Source: JBMNIZ01 sp050951405 (GTDB taxonomy: Bacteria; Bacillota; DULZ01). From it: DNA of 64,000 nucleotides. The notes beneath the pieces were generated by a model. It saw nothing but the letters and a program-made list of their open reading frames with translations. It was not told the origin of the DNA and ran no database searches. How positions within the stretch are numbered: position 1 is the stretch's first letter; every line of letters starts with the position of its first letter. The translations under genes were made by a program, and so were the position numbers. The stretch covers positions 62,001 to 126,000 of the forward strand of contig JBMNIZ010000001.1 in assembly GCA_050951405.1 (NCBI GenBank). The letters run 5' to 3'. Below, in pieces: positions 56,573 to 64,000 of this stretch.

Positions 56573-57357
56573 TTAGACAAATACCAACCGCCGATCGGAA
56601 AACCCTGGAACAGAATTTAAAAAGGTTAAGACTTCCCCATATTAGAAACATCCTTGACGATGTTAATGAATTGGCGCTGGAAGAAGAACCATCCTACCTG
56701 GATTTCTTAGCCTATGTTATTAACAAGGAGGTGGAACATAGAGACAAGACCCAACAAGAAAAAAGAATGAAAAGAGCCTGCTTTCCCCAGATAAAGACTT
56801 TGGAAGAATTTGATTTTAGTTTCCAAAACAGCATCACCCAACAAAGCATCTATGATCTGGCAACCCTTCAATTTATCGAAGCCAAGGAGAACATCATCTT
56901 TCTGGGTCCACCGGGAGTAGGCAAGAGCCACCTGGCCATTGCCCTGGGAGTTAAGGCAGTGCTAAAAGGTTACCAAGTCCGTTTTTACACACTCACGGAC
57001 CTCATTGCCGAGCTTTATGCAGCTTTAGCCGATAACAGCCTGAACAGAAAGATTAACAATATCTTAAAAAATGACCTTATCATTCTGGACGAACTGGGCT
57101 ATGTGTCCATGGATGAAACCGCATCAGACCATATTTTCCAGCTGGTCACCAAAGCTTACGAAAACCGTTCTTTGATCATTACCAGCAACCTGGATTTTGG
57201 AGAATGGGGCACTCTTTTTGTGAACATGAGTACTGCTGCAGCTATCTTAGATCGCTTACTACACCATGCCCATGTGTTTAACCTTAGGGGGAACAGTTAT
57301 CGGGTAAGAAACCGATTAATACAACCAACAAATAAGATAGCGGCAACTACAGGCTAA
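56569..57357 (+). CDS. istB: IS21-family helper ATPase IstB
   Basis: 262 residues, starts within the end of istA. AAA+ ATPase: Walker A FLGPPGVGKSHLAIALG, Walker B LIILDELGYVSMDE, sensor ITSNLDFGEWG, and C-terminal LLHHAHVFNLRGNSYR, the IstB/DnaC-like signature. Assists IstA in target capture. Intact. Confidence 0.95.
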   Translation: MIRQIPTADRKTLEQNLKRLRLPHIRNILDDVNELALEEEPSYLDFLAYVINKEVEHRDKTQQEKRMKRACFPQIKTLEEFDFSFQNSITQQSIYDLATLQFIEAKENIIFLGPPGVGKSHLAIALGVKAVLKGYQVRFYTLTDLIAELYAALADNSLNRKINNILKNDLIILDELGYVSMDETASDHIFQLVTKAYENRSLIITSNLDFGEWGTLFVNMSTAAAILDRLLHHAHVFNLRGNSYRVRNRLIQPTNKIAATTG

Positions 57358-57379
57358 ATAAACCGGATTAAGCGAGTGC

Positions 57380-57429
57380 GAATTGCCTAGGAGGCGTTCC
57401 GCTACGCTCCACTGCCTCCTAGGCAATTC
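57380..57429. repeat. Perfect 16-bp inverted repeat behind istB
   Basis: GAATTGCCTAGGAGGC / GCCTCCTAGGCAATTC with an 18-base loop, inside the IS21 element between istB and its right end. No T run follows; could be a transcription stop or a small inserted palindrome. Confidence 0.7.
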
Positions 57430-57498
57430 CTCTACCGTTATCGCAAGGATTAAATTCTGTATGACTGCTGGTTTTTCATGGCCAAAATTGCTGGTTTT

Positions 57499-59412
57499 TT
57501 AGTGACCAAAAATGCGGTTTTTCAAATGGCCATTGACAATGCCTTCTTCAACTTCATTTTTTGTCTCTTCTTTCGCTTGTTCAATTATTTCTTCTATGTC
57601 ATTTAATAAGTCTATTTTATTTTGCAATTCTGCTTTTTTTGAGGCTTTTGCCTTCATTTTTTCATATTCCATTAGATAAGTTACTTCTTCAATAGATTTT
57701 TCTTTGTATCTTGACTGATGTTCTAATAAAAAACACTTATCGAATTTTCTCCCATCTTCATACTTGATATAAATAAAACTCATATCCCTTGGATCATATG
57801 ATATGTCAACTTTCCAAGATCCATTGTTTCTTGCTTTCTCGAACCATCGTTCTTTTAATGAGGTTTTAGAACCAAATAGCATCCCTTTAAACTTAATCCC
57901 GTGCTGTGTCACAGTTGCTTTGTCTCTTGGCAGTAGATTTAATTTCAATAAATCTTCATCAACAGTTCTTAACCTTCCTGTTCTATTAGCAACACCCCAT
58001 TCCCAGATTAACTTGGGTATTGGTTCTACACCATCTGCAATCATATCTCCGCTTCTGGTATAGTTAGATAAATAATGATGATTATTATGATACAATACAC
58101 ATTTTATTATAATTTGAGTAAACTGCCTTAAATCAAGAGTTGCTGAAAGTCTGTAATCTTGCTCTCCTCTTTCACGATATTGACTTTTAATTGCACCAGG
58201 CATGAAAGGCTTTGTATGCTGGTTAATAGTGTTAAAATACCTCTCAATAATCCCCTTCATGTCACCTCTGTAAGGGCTAGTATTTAATATTTTTATTCCA
58301 AATGCTGATATTAAAGATTCTATGTTTTCCCCTTCCAATTCTCCTCTATCTGCAATAATTGCTTCAGGCAGGGTGCTGCAGTAATTCCACTCATCATTGC
58401 CAATCTCTATACCGTACTTCCTGCAAAAGGATACTTTGTCTGACGCAGCATTAATTAATGCAATACTCGCTCCAATCCAACTAGGCCCTTCCAAAGATAT
58501 ATTAACTCCTACGACACAACGTGAAAATACATCCATAACAGTATATATAACGGGCCTTCCTATAATCCAATTCCGATTATATTGGGATACTAAATAAACA
58601 TCTCCTACTGTTGCATCTATTTGAAATATTGCTCCCGGTCCAAATGCTTCTTCAGTAGAAGAGCCTGTTAACCCCCTATGTTGTAATTCATATCGCTTTG
58701 CACTTTGACGAGTAGATACTTCTTTTTTAATGCTTCTCTCCTTATTAAACCAATATCTGAATTGCCTTAATGTAGGAATGGCATCCTTTACTATTCCATT
58801 TTCACTAAAGTATTCCTTAATCATAAGTTCATAGGTTAATGTCAATGTCTTCTGTGATGAATTATAATAAAACCTATTAAGTGCTGTATTAAAAATCTTT
58901 ATCGTTTCGGGAGTAATAACAAAAGTATTATCTTTTTCTTTGTTCCCTTGTTTCCCACCACAATTATGATAATCAGGAAGTAAAGAGTTTTTGTGCATAC
59001 CTCTCTGCCAAAACCGTTTTAAATATCTCATTACAGTTGCTTCGTGGATATTTTCAACATATTCTCTGACAAGTTTAGCCCTCTTTTCAGCAATGTAAAT
59101 ATCAGGCTCAATTGCAACAATCTCTTTAATGGCATTATAGGCCTTATCTCTTATGGCCTTATGTTTAGGTAGGATATCCTCTTCATCTTTAATAATCATA
59201 TATGGTTCGTTATCTAAAACATATATGGTACCATCATTTAACCCACTATGAATAAAGGTTTCTGAAACTGTAATAGGCATTGAGTTACCATAAATATCAA
59301 TTAAATAGATGATATCTTTATAGTAATACAAAATTCGGTAATATATTTTACCCTGACTTGTTTCATATAAAATTACACTATTGATTGGAAGCATACCTAG
59401 CACCCCAATCAA
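57499..59412 (-). CDS. tnsB: TnsB-type transposase, 3' end truncated by IS21
   Basis: 637 residues, of which the last ~13 come from the IS21 right end, so the natural C-terminus (expected ~650-700 residues) is cut. DDE core of the Tn7/Mu type: IFQIDATVGDVYLV (Asp), EAIIADRGELEGE (Asp), SPYRGDMKGIIERYFNTI (Glu), then the Mu-C-like beta domain (VTQHGIKFKGMLFGS) and a Lys/Glu-rich C-terminal helix that in Tn7 contacts TnsC. Overlaps the tnsA 3' end by 35 bp. Removes 3' ends and joins them to the target. Confidence 0.88.
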   Translation of the reverse strand: MIGVLGMLPINSVILYETSQGKIYYRILYYYKDIIYLIDIYGNSMPITVSETFIHSGLNDGTIYVLDNEPYMIIKDEEDILPKHKAIRDKAYNAIKEIVAIEPDIYIAEKRAKLVREYVENIHEATVMRYLKRFWQRGMHKNSLLPDYHNCGGKQGNKEKDNTFVITPETIKIFNTALNRFYYNSSQKTLTLTYELMIKEYFSENGIVKDAIPTLRQFRYWFNKERSIKKEVSTRQSAKRYELQHRGLTGSSTEEAFGPGAIFQIDATVGDVYLVSQYNRNWIIGRPVIYTVMDVFSRCVVGVNISLEGPSWIGASIALINAASDKVSFCRKYGIEIGNDEWNYCSTLPEAIIADRGELEGENIESLISAFGIKILNTSPYRGDMKGIIERYFNTINQHTKPFMPGAIKSQYRERGEQDYRLSATLDLRQFTQIIIKCVLYHNNHHYLSNYTRSGDMIADGVEPIPKLIWEWGVANRTGRLRTVDEDLLKLNLLPRDKATVTQHGIKFKGMLFGSKTSLKERWFEKARNNGSWKVDISYDPRDMSFIYIKYEDGRKFDKCFLLEHQSRYKEKSIEEVTYLMEYEKMKAKASKKAELQNKIDLLNDIEEIIEQAKEETKNEVEEGIVNGHLKNRIFGH

Positions 59413-60163
59413 TAATAATTTTGGGACAACTTTTTGCTATATCTATTGATTCATTCATATCAATGTAAATATGTTTAGATGCGAGAAGGTATTTAAAAAT
59501 GTATAACCCTGTTCCATCTGACACATCATTTTCTTTATCAAAATCAGAAGTTATTTTTCTAATTGAATATTTACTATCCCTAAATTTATCAATTAGAATG
59601 TTACAATAATTCTCTAATGAATTTTCTGTTAAGCCTCTTTCTTCATAGGTATACAAACTTGAGTGTATCCACTCTATGTTTTTTACCATTTTAGTAGGTA
59701 TTTCTTTTTGGGTAATTATGCCAAAATCAATTTGTTTTGCTGCCCAATATCTTCTTTCTATTTCTAGTCTTTCCAGCACGGACTTTTTCCCTAACTCACT
59801 CGATGATTTTACTGTCCTTGCAATATATTTGTGATTTCGTAAAGTTAGTAGAAATGTAGTTGTTAGTATATATGGAGGCTCTTTATTAATAAAAAACTCT
59901 TGCTTAAGGTCTTTATTGTCTTTTACTACCTCTGCTAAATCTAAAAGTGGATAATGTTCTCTAATATCTACTATTTCATCATCCCATTCTAACATGTAGA
60001 AACATCTGGTTTGTATATCTGAAAAGAAATGATGTATTCTGTTTGTCTTCCAGCCTTTTATACGTGAAACCCTTCCTTTTGACGGGAAGTCTTGTATAGA
60101 TAACCAGGGCTTATAGGAGGCTAATTCCCCTGTACCACGGTTTTCAGACAGGAATCTGTCCAG
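59378..60163 (-). CDS. tnsA: TnsA-type endonuclease with altered active site; start uncertain
   Basis: About 262 residues if read from a CTG at 60163; the first ATG (59995) is clearly too late, because upstream codons encode GELASYKPWLSIQDFPSKGR and the segment WKTNRIHHFFSD, the standard TnsA N-terminal signature. A one-base shift near 60155 would connect to GTG 60183 (VSKLICNWTD, matching the usual Trp-Thr start). The active-site strand reads PPYILTTTFLLTLRN where TnsA has an Asp in TTDFLxT (Asp114 of Tn7): here Thr. The Lys of TVK is present. C-terminal TnsC-binding-like helix-turn-helix (LENYCNILIDKF). Confidence 0.8.
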   Translation of the reverse strand: MDRFLSENRGTGELASYKPWLSIQDFPSKGRVSRIKGWKTNRIHHFFSDIQTRCFYMLEWDDEIVDIREHYPLLDLAEVVKDNKDLKQEFFINKEPPYILTTTFLLTLRNHKYIARTVKSSSELGKKSVLERLEIERRYWAAKQIDFGIITQKEIPTKMVKNIEWIHSSLYTYEERGLTENSLENYCNILIDKFRDSKYSIRKITSDFDKENDVSDGTGLYIFKYLLASKHIYIDMNESIDIAKSCPKIIIDWGARYASNQ

Positions 60164-60620
60164 TTACAAATAAGTTTGCTCACGTAGTTACAAAGTTTGC
60201 TCGTGATGAAATGTAGTTGTTGCAAGGCTTCTCGCTGTTTCTTCCCTTGTAGTGACAAAGTTTGCTCTCGGGTTTTATTACCTTAAAAAATATAAAAAAA
60301 GATATAAAAAATGAGAAAATGACAAGCGAGTTTGCTCGTGAGCAGTGAAGAATGACAAAGTTTGCTCGTGGAAGGTTTACTAATAAAATGAGTATTCATA
60401 CGCAGGGTATAACCTACGGGAGGAAATATCGAAACCACCTACACATCGGAATTCTACTTGCTTTCGAGGGATTAAAACTACGTCCGTTTAGCATATTTTT
60501 ATTTATTTCTATATCTATTTTTGAACACAAAAAACCGCCAAAGGGAATGTACCCCCTGACGGTTGGCGCTTGCGATAAGCAAACTTTGTAATTGTAAACA
60601 AACTCGTGTGTAAAGAAACA
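60157..60620. repeat. End module copy Y (464 bp, direct repeat of 50737-51190)
   Basis: Right-end module of the Tn7-like element; begins inside the tnsA 5' coding region with TGTCCAGTTAC and ends GAAACA, directly followed by AAATT and the rpsI stop. Contains the same TTTGCTCGTG-type sites as copy X. No other gene seen in 60164-60625. Confidence 0.85.
60528..60566 (-). terminator. Terminator in the transposon right end, placed behind rpsI
   Basis: AACCGTCAGGGGG / CCCTTTGGCGGTT hairpin with TTTTTTGT on the minus strand, 60 bp after the rpsI stop. It terminates the rplM-rpsI transcript after insertion. Confidence 0.8.
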
Positions 60621-60625
60621 AAATT
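60621..60625. repeat. Target-site duplication AAATT, right
   Basis: Directly adjacent to the rpsI stop codon (60626-60628) and identical to 50732-50736. Confidence 0.7.
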
Positions 60626-61018
60626 TTAACGCTTGGAAAATTGAGGTGCTTTTCTTGCTTTTTTCAAGCCGTATTTTCTTCTTTCCTTCATCCGCGGATC
60701 CCGGGTGAGGAAACCTGCTCGCTTCAAGGGAAGGCGGAGATTCTCGTCGGCTTCCAGCAGGGCCCTGGCAATCCCCAAGCGTATCGCTCCGGCCTGTCCG
60801 GTGGTCCCGCCTCCATGAACTTTGGCCAGCACATCAAAGCGCCCTTCCATGGCCGCAAGCTCCAGAGGCTGTCTCACAATCATTTCCAGAGTCTTTTTGC
60901 CGAAATATTCTTCCAGGGGCCGGTCGTTGATGATCACTTTGCCGTCGCCGGGTACTAGGCGCACCCGGGCCACTGCATTTTTCCTTCGCCCCGTCCCATA
61001 ATACTGAACCTGTGCCAA
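60626..61018 (-). CDS. rpsI: 30S ribosomal protein S9
   Basis: 130 residues, intact. YYGTGRRKNAVARVRLVPGDG at the start, GGGTTGQAGAIRLGIARALL and the conserved C-terminus KKARKAPQFSKR that reaches the ribosomal P site. Eighteen bases behind rplM. The Tn7-like insertion lies immediately after its stop without changing the protein. Confidence 0.98.
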   Translation of the reverse strand: MAQVQYYGTGRRKNAVARVRLVPGDGKVIINDRPLEEYFGKKTLEMIVRQPLELAAMEGRFDVLAKVHGGGTTGQAGAIRLGIARALLEADENLRLPLKRAGFLTRDPRMKERRKYGLKKARKAPQFSKR

Positions 61019-61035
61019 AACTAAACCTCCTTCCC

Positions 61036-61473
61036 TTAACCCTTGATTTCCCAGATTTCAGGCTTTTGCGCCTGATGGGGGTGGTCTGCTCCCCGGTATA
61101 CTTTCAGCTTCTTGAGCATTTTCCGTCCCAAAGGATTGCGGGGGATCATCCCCTTCACCGCCATTTCCACAACCTTCTCGGGTTTTTTCTGCATCAAAGT
61201 CTCATAAGCCGTAACCTTTAAGCCGCCGGGATAACCGGAATGCCGTATCCATTTCTTTTGGGCCAATTTATTCCCAGTCAGCCGGACTTTTTCCGCATTA
61301 ATCACAATGACGAAATCTCCGGTATCCACATGGGGAGTATAGATGGGCTTATGTTTTCCCCTCAGAATCCGGGCAACCTCTGTGGAAAGGCGTCCCAGAG
61401 TTTGATTTTCCGCATCGATCAAGTACCATTTTCTTTCCACTTCCATGGGTTTAGCCATGAAGGTTCCGGTCAT
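61036..61473 (-). CDS. rplM: 50S ribosomal protein L13
   Basis: 145 residues from ATG 61473 (MTGTFMAKPMEVERKWYLID) behind AAGGAGGAAAG. Conserved LGRLSTEVARILRGKHKP, GDFVIVINAEKV, KMLKKLKVYRGADHPHQAQKPE in parts. Intact and first gene of the rplM-rpsI pair. Confidence 0.98.
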   Translation of the reverse strand: MTGTFMAKPMEVERKWYLIDAENQTLGRLSTEVARILRGKHKPIYTPHVDTGDFVIVINAEKVRLTGNKLAQKKWIRHSGYPGGLKVTAYETLMQKKPEKVVEMAVKGMIPRNPLGRKMLKKLKVYRGADHPHQAQKPEIWEIKG

Positions 61474-61560
61474 TTTCTTTCCTCCTTACACCAAGCTGGC
61501 CGCTCTCCGCTCACCGGGTTGAGGGGGCTCTGCTCAACTGCCGTGACCGGTTGCAACCAC
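61474..61560 (-). promoter_or_regulatory. rplM leader, possible L13 autoregulatory RNA
   Basis: About 85-nt 5' leader of rplM with a GTTGAG / CTCAAC stem nested in ACCGG / CCGGT. Position and size fit the L13 leader of Firmicutes; assignment untested. Confidence 0.4.
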
Positions 61561-61567
61561 AGTAGTA

Positions 61568-61596
61568 ATTGTAATGCAAGGCCCAGCCAAAGTCAA
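61568..61596 (-). promoter_or_regulatory. SigA-type promoter of rplM-rpsI
   Basis: TTGACT (61591-61596) and TACAAT (61568-61573) with exactly 17 bp between them on the minus strand. Confidence 0.85.
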
Positions 61597-61639
61597 GCAT
61601 AGCAATTGATTCCGCAAAGAAAAGAGCCTGGACCATTTC

Positions 61640-62410
61640 TTAAAAGCCTTCATGATATTCCACCTGCCACAGACAAAGGCCGTGGGGGGGTGCCGTGGGG
61701 CCGGCCAAAGTCCGGTCCCGGCCGGCAATAATCGAAGGAATGGCATCCGCTGCCAGTTTACCCCGGCCTACCTCCAGCAGGGTACCTATAATGATGCGCA
61801 CCATATTGTATAAAAAACCGTTGGCGGATATTTTTAAATATAACCAGGAATTTTGCTCAACCAGCTGGCAATGGGTCACAGTTCTGGTAAAGGTCTTTAC
61901 CGAGCTTCCGCTGGCGCAAAAACTGCGAAAATCGTGGGTCCCCACAAAAAAGTCCGCCGCCCTTTGCATGGCCGCCAGGTTCAGTTCATAGGGAACATGG
62001 AGGGCATAGTGCCGGCGAAAAACATCCGGTACCTGATGACGGTCTATGGTATAGAGATAGCTTTTGCCCAGGGCAGAGTATTGGGCATGAAAGCTGGAAG
62101 GTACCTCCTCCGCTGCCAGGATGCGGATATCCTGCGGCAGAACGCTGTTCAAGGCTGCAGGAAAGCTGGCGGTGGGAATGGAACTCTCCGTTTCAAAATG
62201 GGCCACTTGTCCGCGGGCATGAACCCCGGCATCAGTACGACTGGCTCCGATTACCCTCACCGGCGCCCCGGTTAAACGGGTCAGGCCTTTTTCAATGGTA
62301 CCCTGAATGGTCCTTAAATCCGGTCTGCCGGCCTGGATCTGCCAGCCCTGATAAGCGGTCCCATCATAGGACAGGATGATTTTTACCCGGCGTCTTGCTT
62401 CCTTTACCAT
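61640..62410 (-). CDS. truA: tRNA pseudouridine(38-40) synthase TruA
   Basis: About 256 residues from ATG 62410 (MVKEARRRVKIILSYDG). Motifs: YDGTAYQGWQ, VIGASRTDAGVHARGQVAHF (catalytic Asp), GTHDFRSFCASG, GFLYNMVRIIIGTLLEVG. Intact. A longer open frame to 62539 runs into ecfT and is rejected. Gene order ecfT-truA-rplM-rpsI is the usual Firmicutes arrangement. Confidence 0.95.
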   Translation of the reverse strand: MVKEARRRVKIILSYDGTAYQGWQIQAGRPDLRTIQGTIEKGLTRLTGAPVRVIGASRTDAGVHARGQVAHFETESSIPTASFPAALNSVLPQDIRILAAEEVPSSFHAQYSALGKSYLYTIDRHQVPDVFRRHYALHVPYELNLAAMQRAADFFVGTHDFRSFCASGSSVKTFTRTVTHCQLVEQNSWLYLKISANGFLYNMVRIIIGTLLEVGRGKLAADAIPSIIAGRDRTLAGPTAPPHGLCLWQVEYHEGF

Positions 62411-62412
62411 TT

Positions 62413-63214
62413 CTAACCCCACCACCGGGTGGAAACAGCATAAATGGCAAACAAAACCACGGCCGCCAGGGTGACATAATCCCTCAGCCCAAACATCAAC
62501 TGCTTCATCCGGGTGCGACCTGTTCCTCCCCGGTAGCAACGGGCCTCCATGGCCATGGCCAGTTCATCCGCCCGGCGAAAGGCACTGACAAACAAGGGTA
62601 CCAGTAAAGGCACCATACTCCGCGCCCTTGTCCAGAGGTTGCCGCTGGTAAAATCCGCTCCCCGGGCCATCTGAGCTTTCATGATTTTTTCCGTTTCTTC
62701 CAGAAGGGTGGGAATGAATCTTAAGGCAATGCTCATCATCATGGCCAGTTCGTGGGCCGGAATACCTATCCTTTTACCAGGGCCCAGCAGATATTCCAGT
62801 CCATCGGTCAAGCTGATGGGAGAGGTGGTCAAGGTCAATAAAGAAGTGACCAGTACCAGAAAAACCAACCTCAGTCCCATAAAAACCCCCTGGCGGATAC
62901 CCTCCCAGGTTATTTTCAAAATACCCCAGCGAAACACTTCTGTTCCAGGTGTGAGGAAAAAATGCAAGGTAATAGTAAAAACAATAATAACTAGGACCGG
63001 CCTCAAACCCTTGATCAGATAGGATAGGGGCACTCCGGAAAGAATAATAACCAAAACTGTAAATGCCCCCATAGAAACATAACCCAGCAGGTTTTTCACA
63101 GCAAAAAGAGCCACCATAAAAATGAGAGCGCCTACAATTTTTGTCCGCGGATCCAGATTATGGATTAGAGATGTAGCCCGGCAGATATTGTCCAATGGTA
63201 ATATCTTTAAGCAT
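62413..63214 (-). CDS. ecfT: Energy-coupling factor transporter membrane protein EcfT (one frameshift)
   Basis: About 266 residues. The true start is ATG 63214, overlapping the ecfA2 stop: MLKDITIGQYLPG, which after removal of one extra C near 63170 (GGGCTACA, expected GGGTACA) continues into TSLIHNLDPRTKIVGALIF, the family N-terminus. Transmembrane helices between ~25 and 125; coupling motifs MARGAD and MEARCYRGG (Ala-Arg-Gly signatures) contact the ATPases. Scaffold of vitamin/metal ECF transporters. Confidence 0.9.
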
Positions 63215-64000
63215 GATGCCTACCTCGCCACCACTTTAAGATCTCCACACTTGCTTCCTCAACTGTCAAAACATCCTCTTGTACCGGAAACCCAATTCCC
63301 TCAGGCGATGCATCAAAGCACCCACCAGAGGCACTCCCAGGCCGATCCGGTGGAGATCCTCTATCCTGGAGAAAATCTCCCTGGGAGTACCATCCAGGGC
63401 AACCCGGCCCTGGTGCATCACAATCACTCTGCTGGCATAACGGGCCACATCCTCCATGTTATGAGAAACCAGAATAACGGTCAATCCCCCCTGCCGATGT
63501 AATTCAGCTATTTCCTCCAGAATTTCATCCCGGCCATGGGGATCCAGTCCAGCGGTGGGCTCATCCAAAATGAGAACTTCCGGCTGCATAGCCAACACCC
63601 CGGCAATGGCTACCCGCCGCATTTGCCCACCACTTAAAGAAAAGGGGGAGCGCCCCTTAATCTCTTCATAGTCCAGTTTCACAGCGACCAGTGCTTCCCT
63701 CACCCGCTCTTCAATTTGCTCCGGATTCAGACCCAGATTTTTTGGCCCAAAGGCCACATCTCCATAGACAGTCTCTTCAAATAATTGGTGCTCCGGATAC
63801 TGGAACACAAGCCCCACCTTCTGGCGGATTTCTTTCATCCGGACCTTAGTCGGCAGTCAGATCCTGGTCCCCTACCCATACTTTCCCTTCTGTAGGTAAA
63901 AGAAGACCGTTCAGATGCTGGACCAGGGTGGACTTGCCGGAACCCGTATGCCCGATTAAACCAATGAATTCCCCGGGGTCCATGGTCAGGCTGATCTGGT
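63207..64000 (-). CDS. ecfA2: Energy-coupling factor ATPase EcfA2, partial (two frameshifts)
   Basis: Runs off the window's right edge at its 5' end. Walker A IGHTGSGKSTLVQHLNGLL, Q-loop VFQYPEHQLFEETV, signature LSGGQMRRVAIAG, Walker B VLILDEPTAGLDPHGR, H-loop ILVSHNMEDVARYA. An extra T near 63848 (GACTAAGG, expected GACAAGG) and a missing G near 63287 split the frame; repair gives ADKVRMKEIRQ and a C-terminus LGFPVQEDVLTVEEASVEI ending at 63207. Partner of EcfT. Confidence 0.9.

Larger units (their letters stand above)
54956..57538 (+). mobile_element. IS21-family insertion sequence
   Basis: About 2583 bp with long imperfect terminal repeats: left TGTTAATGGCCATGA, right (reverse complement) TGTCAATGGCCATTTGA, continuing with internal repeats GGTCACGAAAAACC / GGTCACTAAAAAACC. 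Encodes istA and istB. No matching target duplication on the two sides (AGTAAT against ATGCC), which suggests an adjacent deletion. Confidence 0.85.
50737..60620. mobile_element. Tn7-like transposon inserted behind rpsI
   Basis: 9884 bp bounded by TGT...ACA: left TGTCCAGTTACAAATAAG, right (reverse complement) TGTTTCTTTACACACGAG. These two termini align with shared TTACA, AGTTTG and ACAAAGTTTGC blocks. AAATT flanks both sides. Encodes TnsA and TnsB next to the right end, as in Tn7, with the right end facing the 3' end of the conserved gene rpsI, as Tn7 does with glmS. Cargo: GIY-YIG protein, tyrosine recombinase, small unknown genes, a HEPN-like fragment. No tnsC, tnsD/tniQ or tnsE seen. An IS21 element interrupts it. 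Confidence 0.8.

Noticed and set aside
57380..57429. Hairpin behind istB as intrinsic terminator
   Set aside because: No T run on either side; kept only as an inverted repeat.
59378..59995. tnsA starting at ATG 59995 (205 residues)
   Set aside because: Upstream in-frame codons encode the conserved TnsA start region (YKPWLSIQDFPSKGR), so the gene extends to at least 60163.
62411..62539. Longer truA start at 62539
   Set aside because: Would overlap ecfT by over 120 bp; ATG 62410 gives the normal TruA N-terminus.

Overview
The window reads as chromosome of an anaerobic, probably spore-forming Clostridia member (Peptococcaceae-like). The ecfA2-ecfT-truA-rplM-rpsI gene order is typical of Firmicutes, Shine-Dalgarno sites are strong (GGAGG, with GTG and TTG starts), and several Mo/W-bisPGD oxidoreductase operons, cobinamide salvage and a methyl-H4folate:corrinoid methyltransferase point to respiratory/acetogen-like metabolism. 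No rRNA or tRNA gene was seen, so the genus is not determined.

Layout. 1-4.1 kb: two tandem cysteine-rich proteins and a divergent terpene-cyclase-like repeat protein that shares their N-terminal motif. 4.2-17 kb: a methyltransferase, then one long minus-strand cobalamin block (cobT-cobU-cobQ-cbiB-cobS-pduX-cobD-cobC) behind a B12 riboswitch with a terminator, preceded by btuFCD and cbiZ. This is a salvage and nucleotide-loop set, and its CobQ lacks the glutaminase domain. 17-36 kb: three DMSO-reductase-family modules. These are a soluble AB pair with a PucR-type regulator, an intact Tat-exported ABC set with TorD and a radical SAM gene, and a second, badly frameshifted ABCD set. Between the two exported sets lies a two-component system whose sensor carries a heme-c motif. 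36-41.6 kb: a Gfo/Idh oxidoreductase, a small membrane protein, a gluconate-dehydrogenase-like pair and a LarA-type racemase. 41.6-50.6 kb: a CZB chemoreceptor, an IS1634-type insertion flanked by 88-bp direct repeats, a PP-loop ATPase, modABC with a candidate Moco riboswitch, a ModE-like regulator, ogt and a 41-residue membrane peptide.

50.7-60.6 kb is a 9.9-kb Tn7-like element (tnsA, tnsB, cargo) inserted directly behind the rpsI stop codon with 5-bp target duplications. It has ~455-465 bp direct copies of an end module at both termini, the abutting right end of an older element, and an internal IS21 insertion that cut tnsB and probably removed tnsC/tniQ. 60.6-64 kb: rpsI, rplM, truA, ecfT and ecfA2 (partial).

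A window-wide feature is frequent single-base frameshifts, mostly in short homopolymers, including in housekeeping genes (ecfT, ecfA2). Many broken genes are therefore probably intact in the organism. I give gene extents across such frameshifts and say so. 'Pseudogene' is used only where the frame is broken repeatedly.
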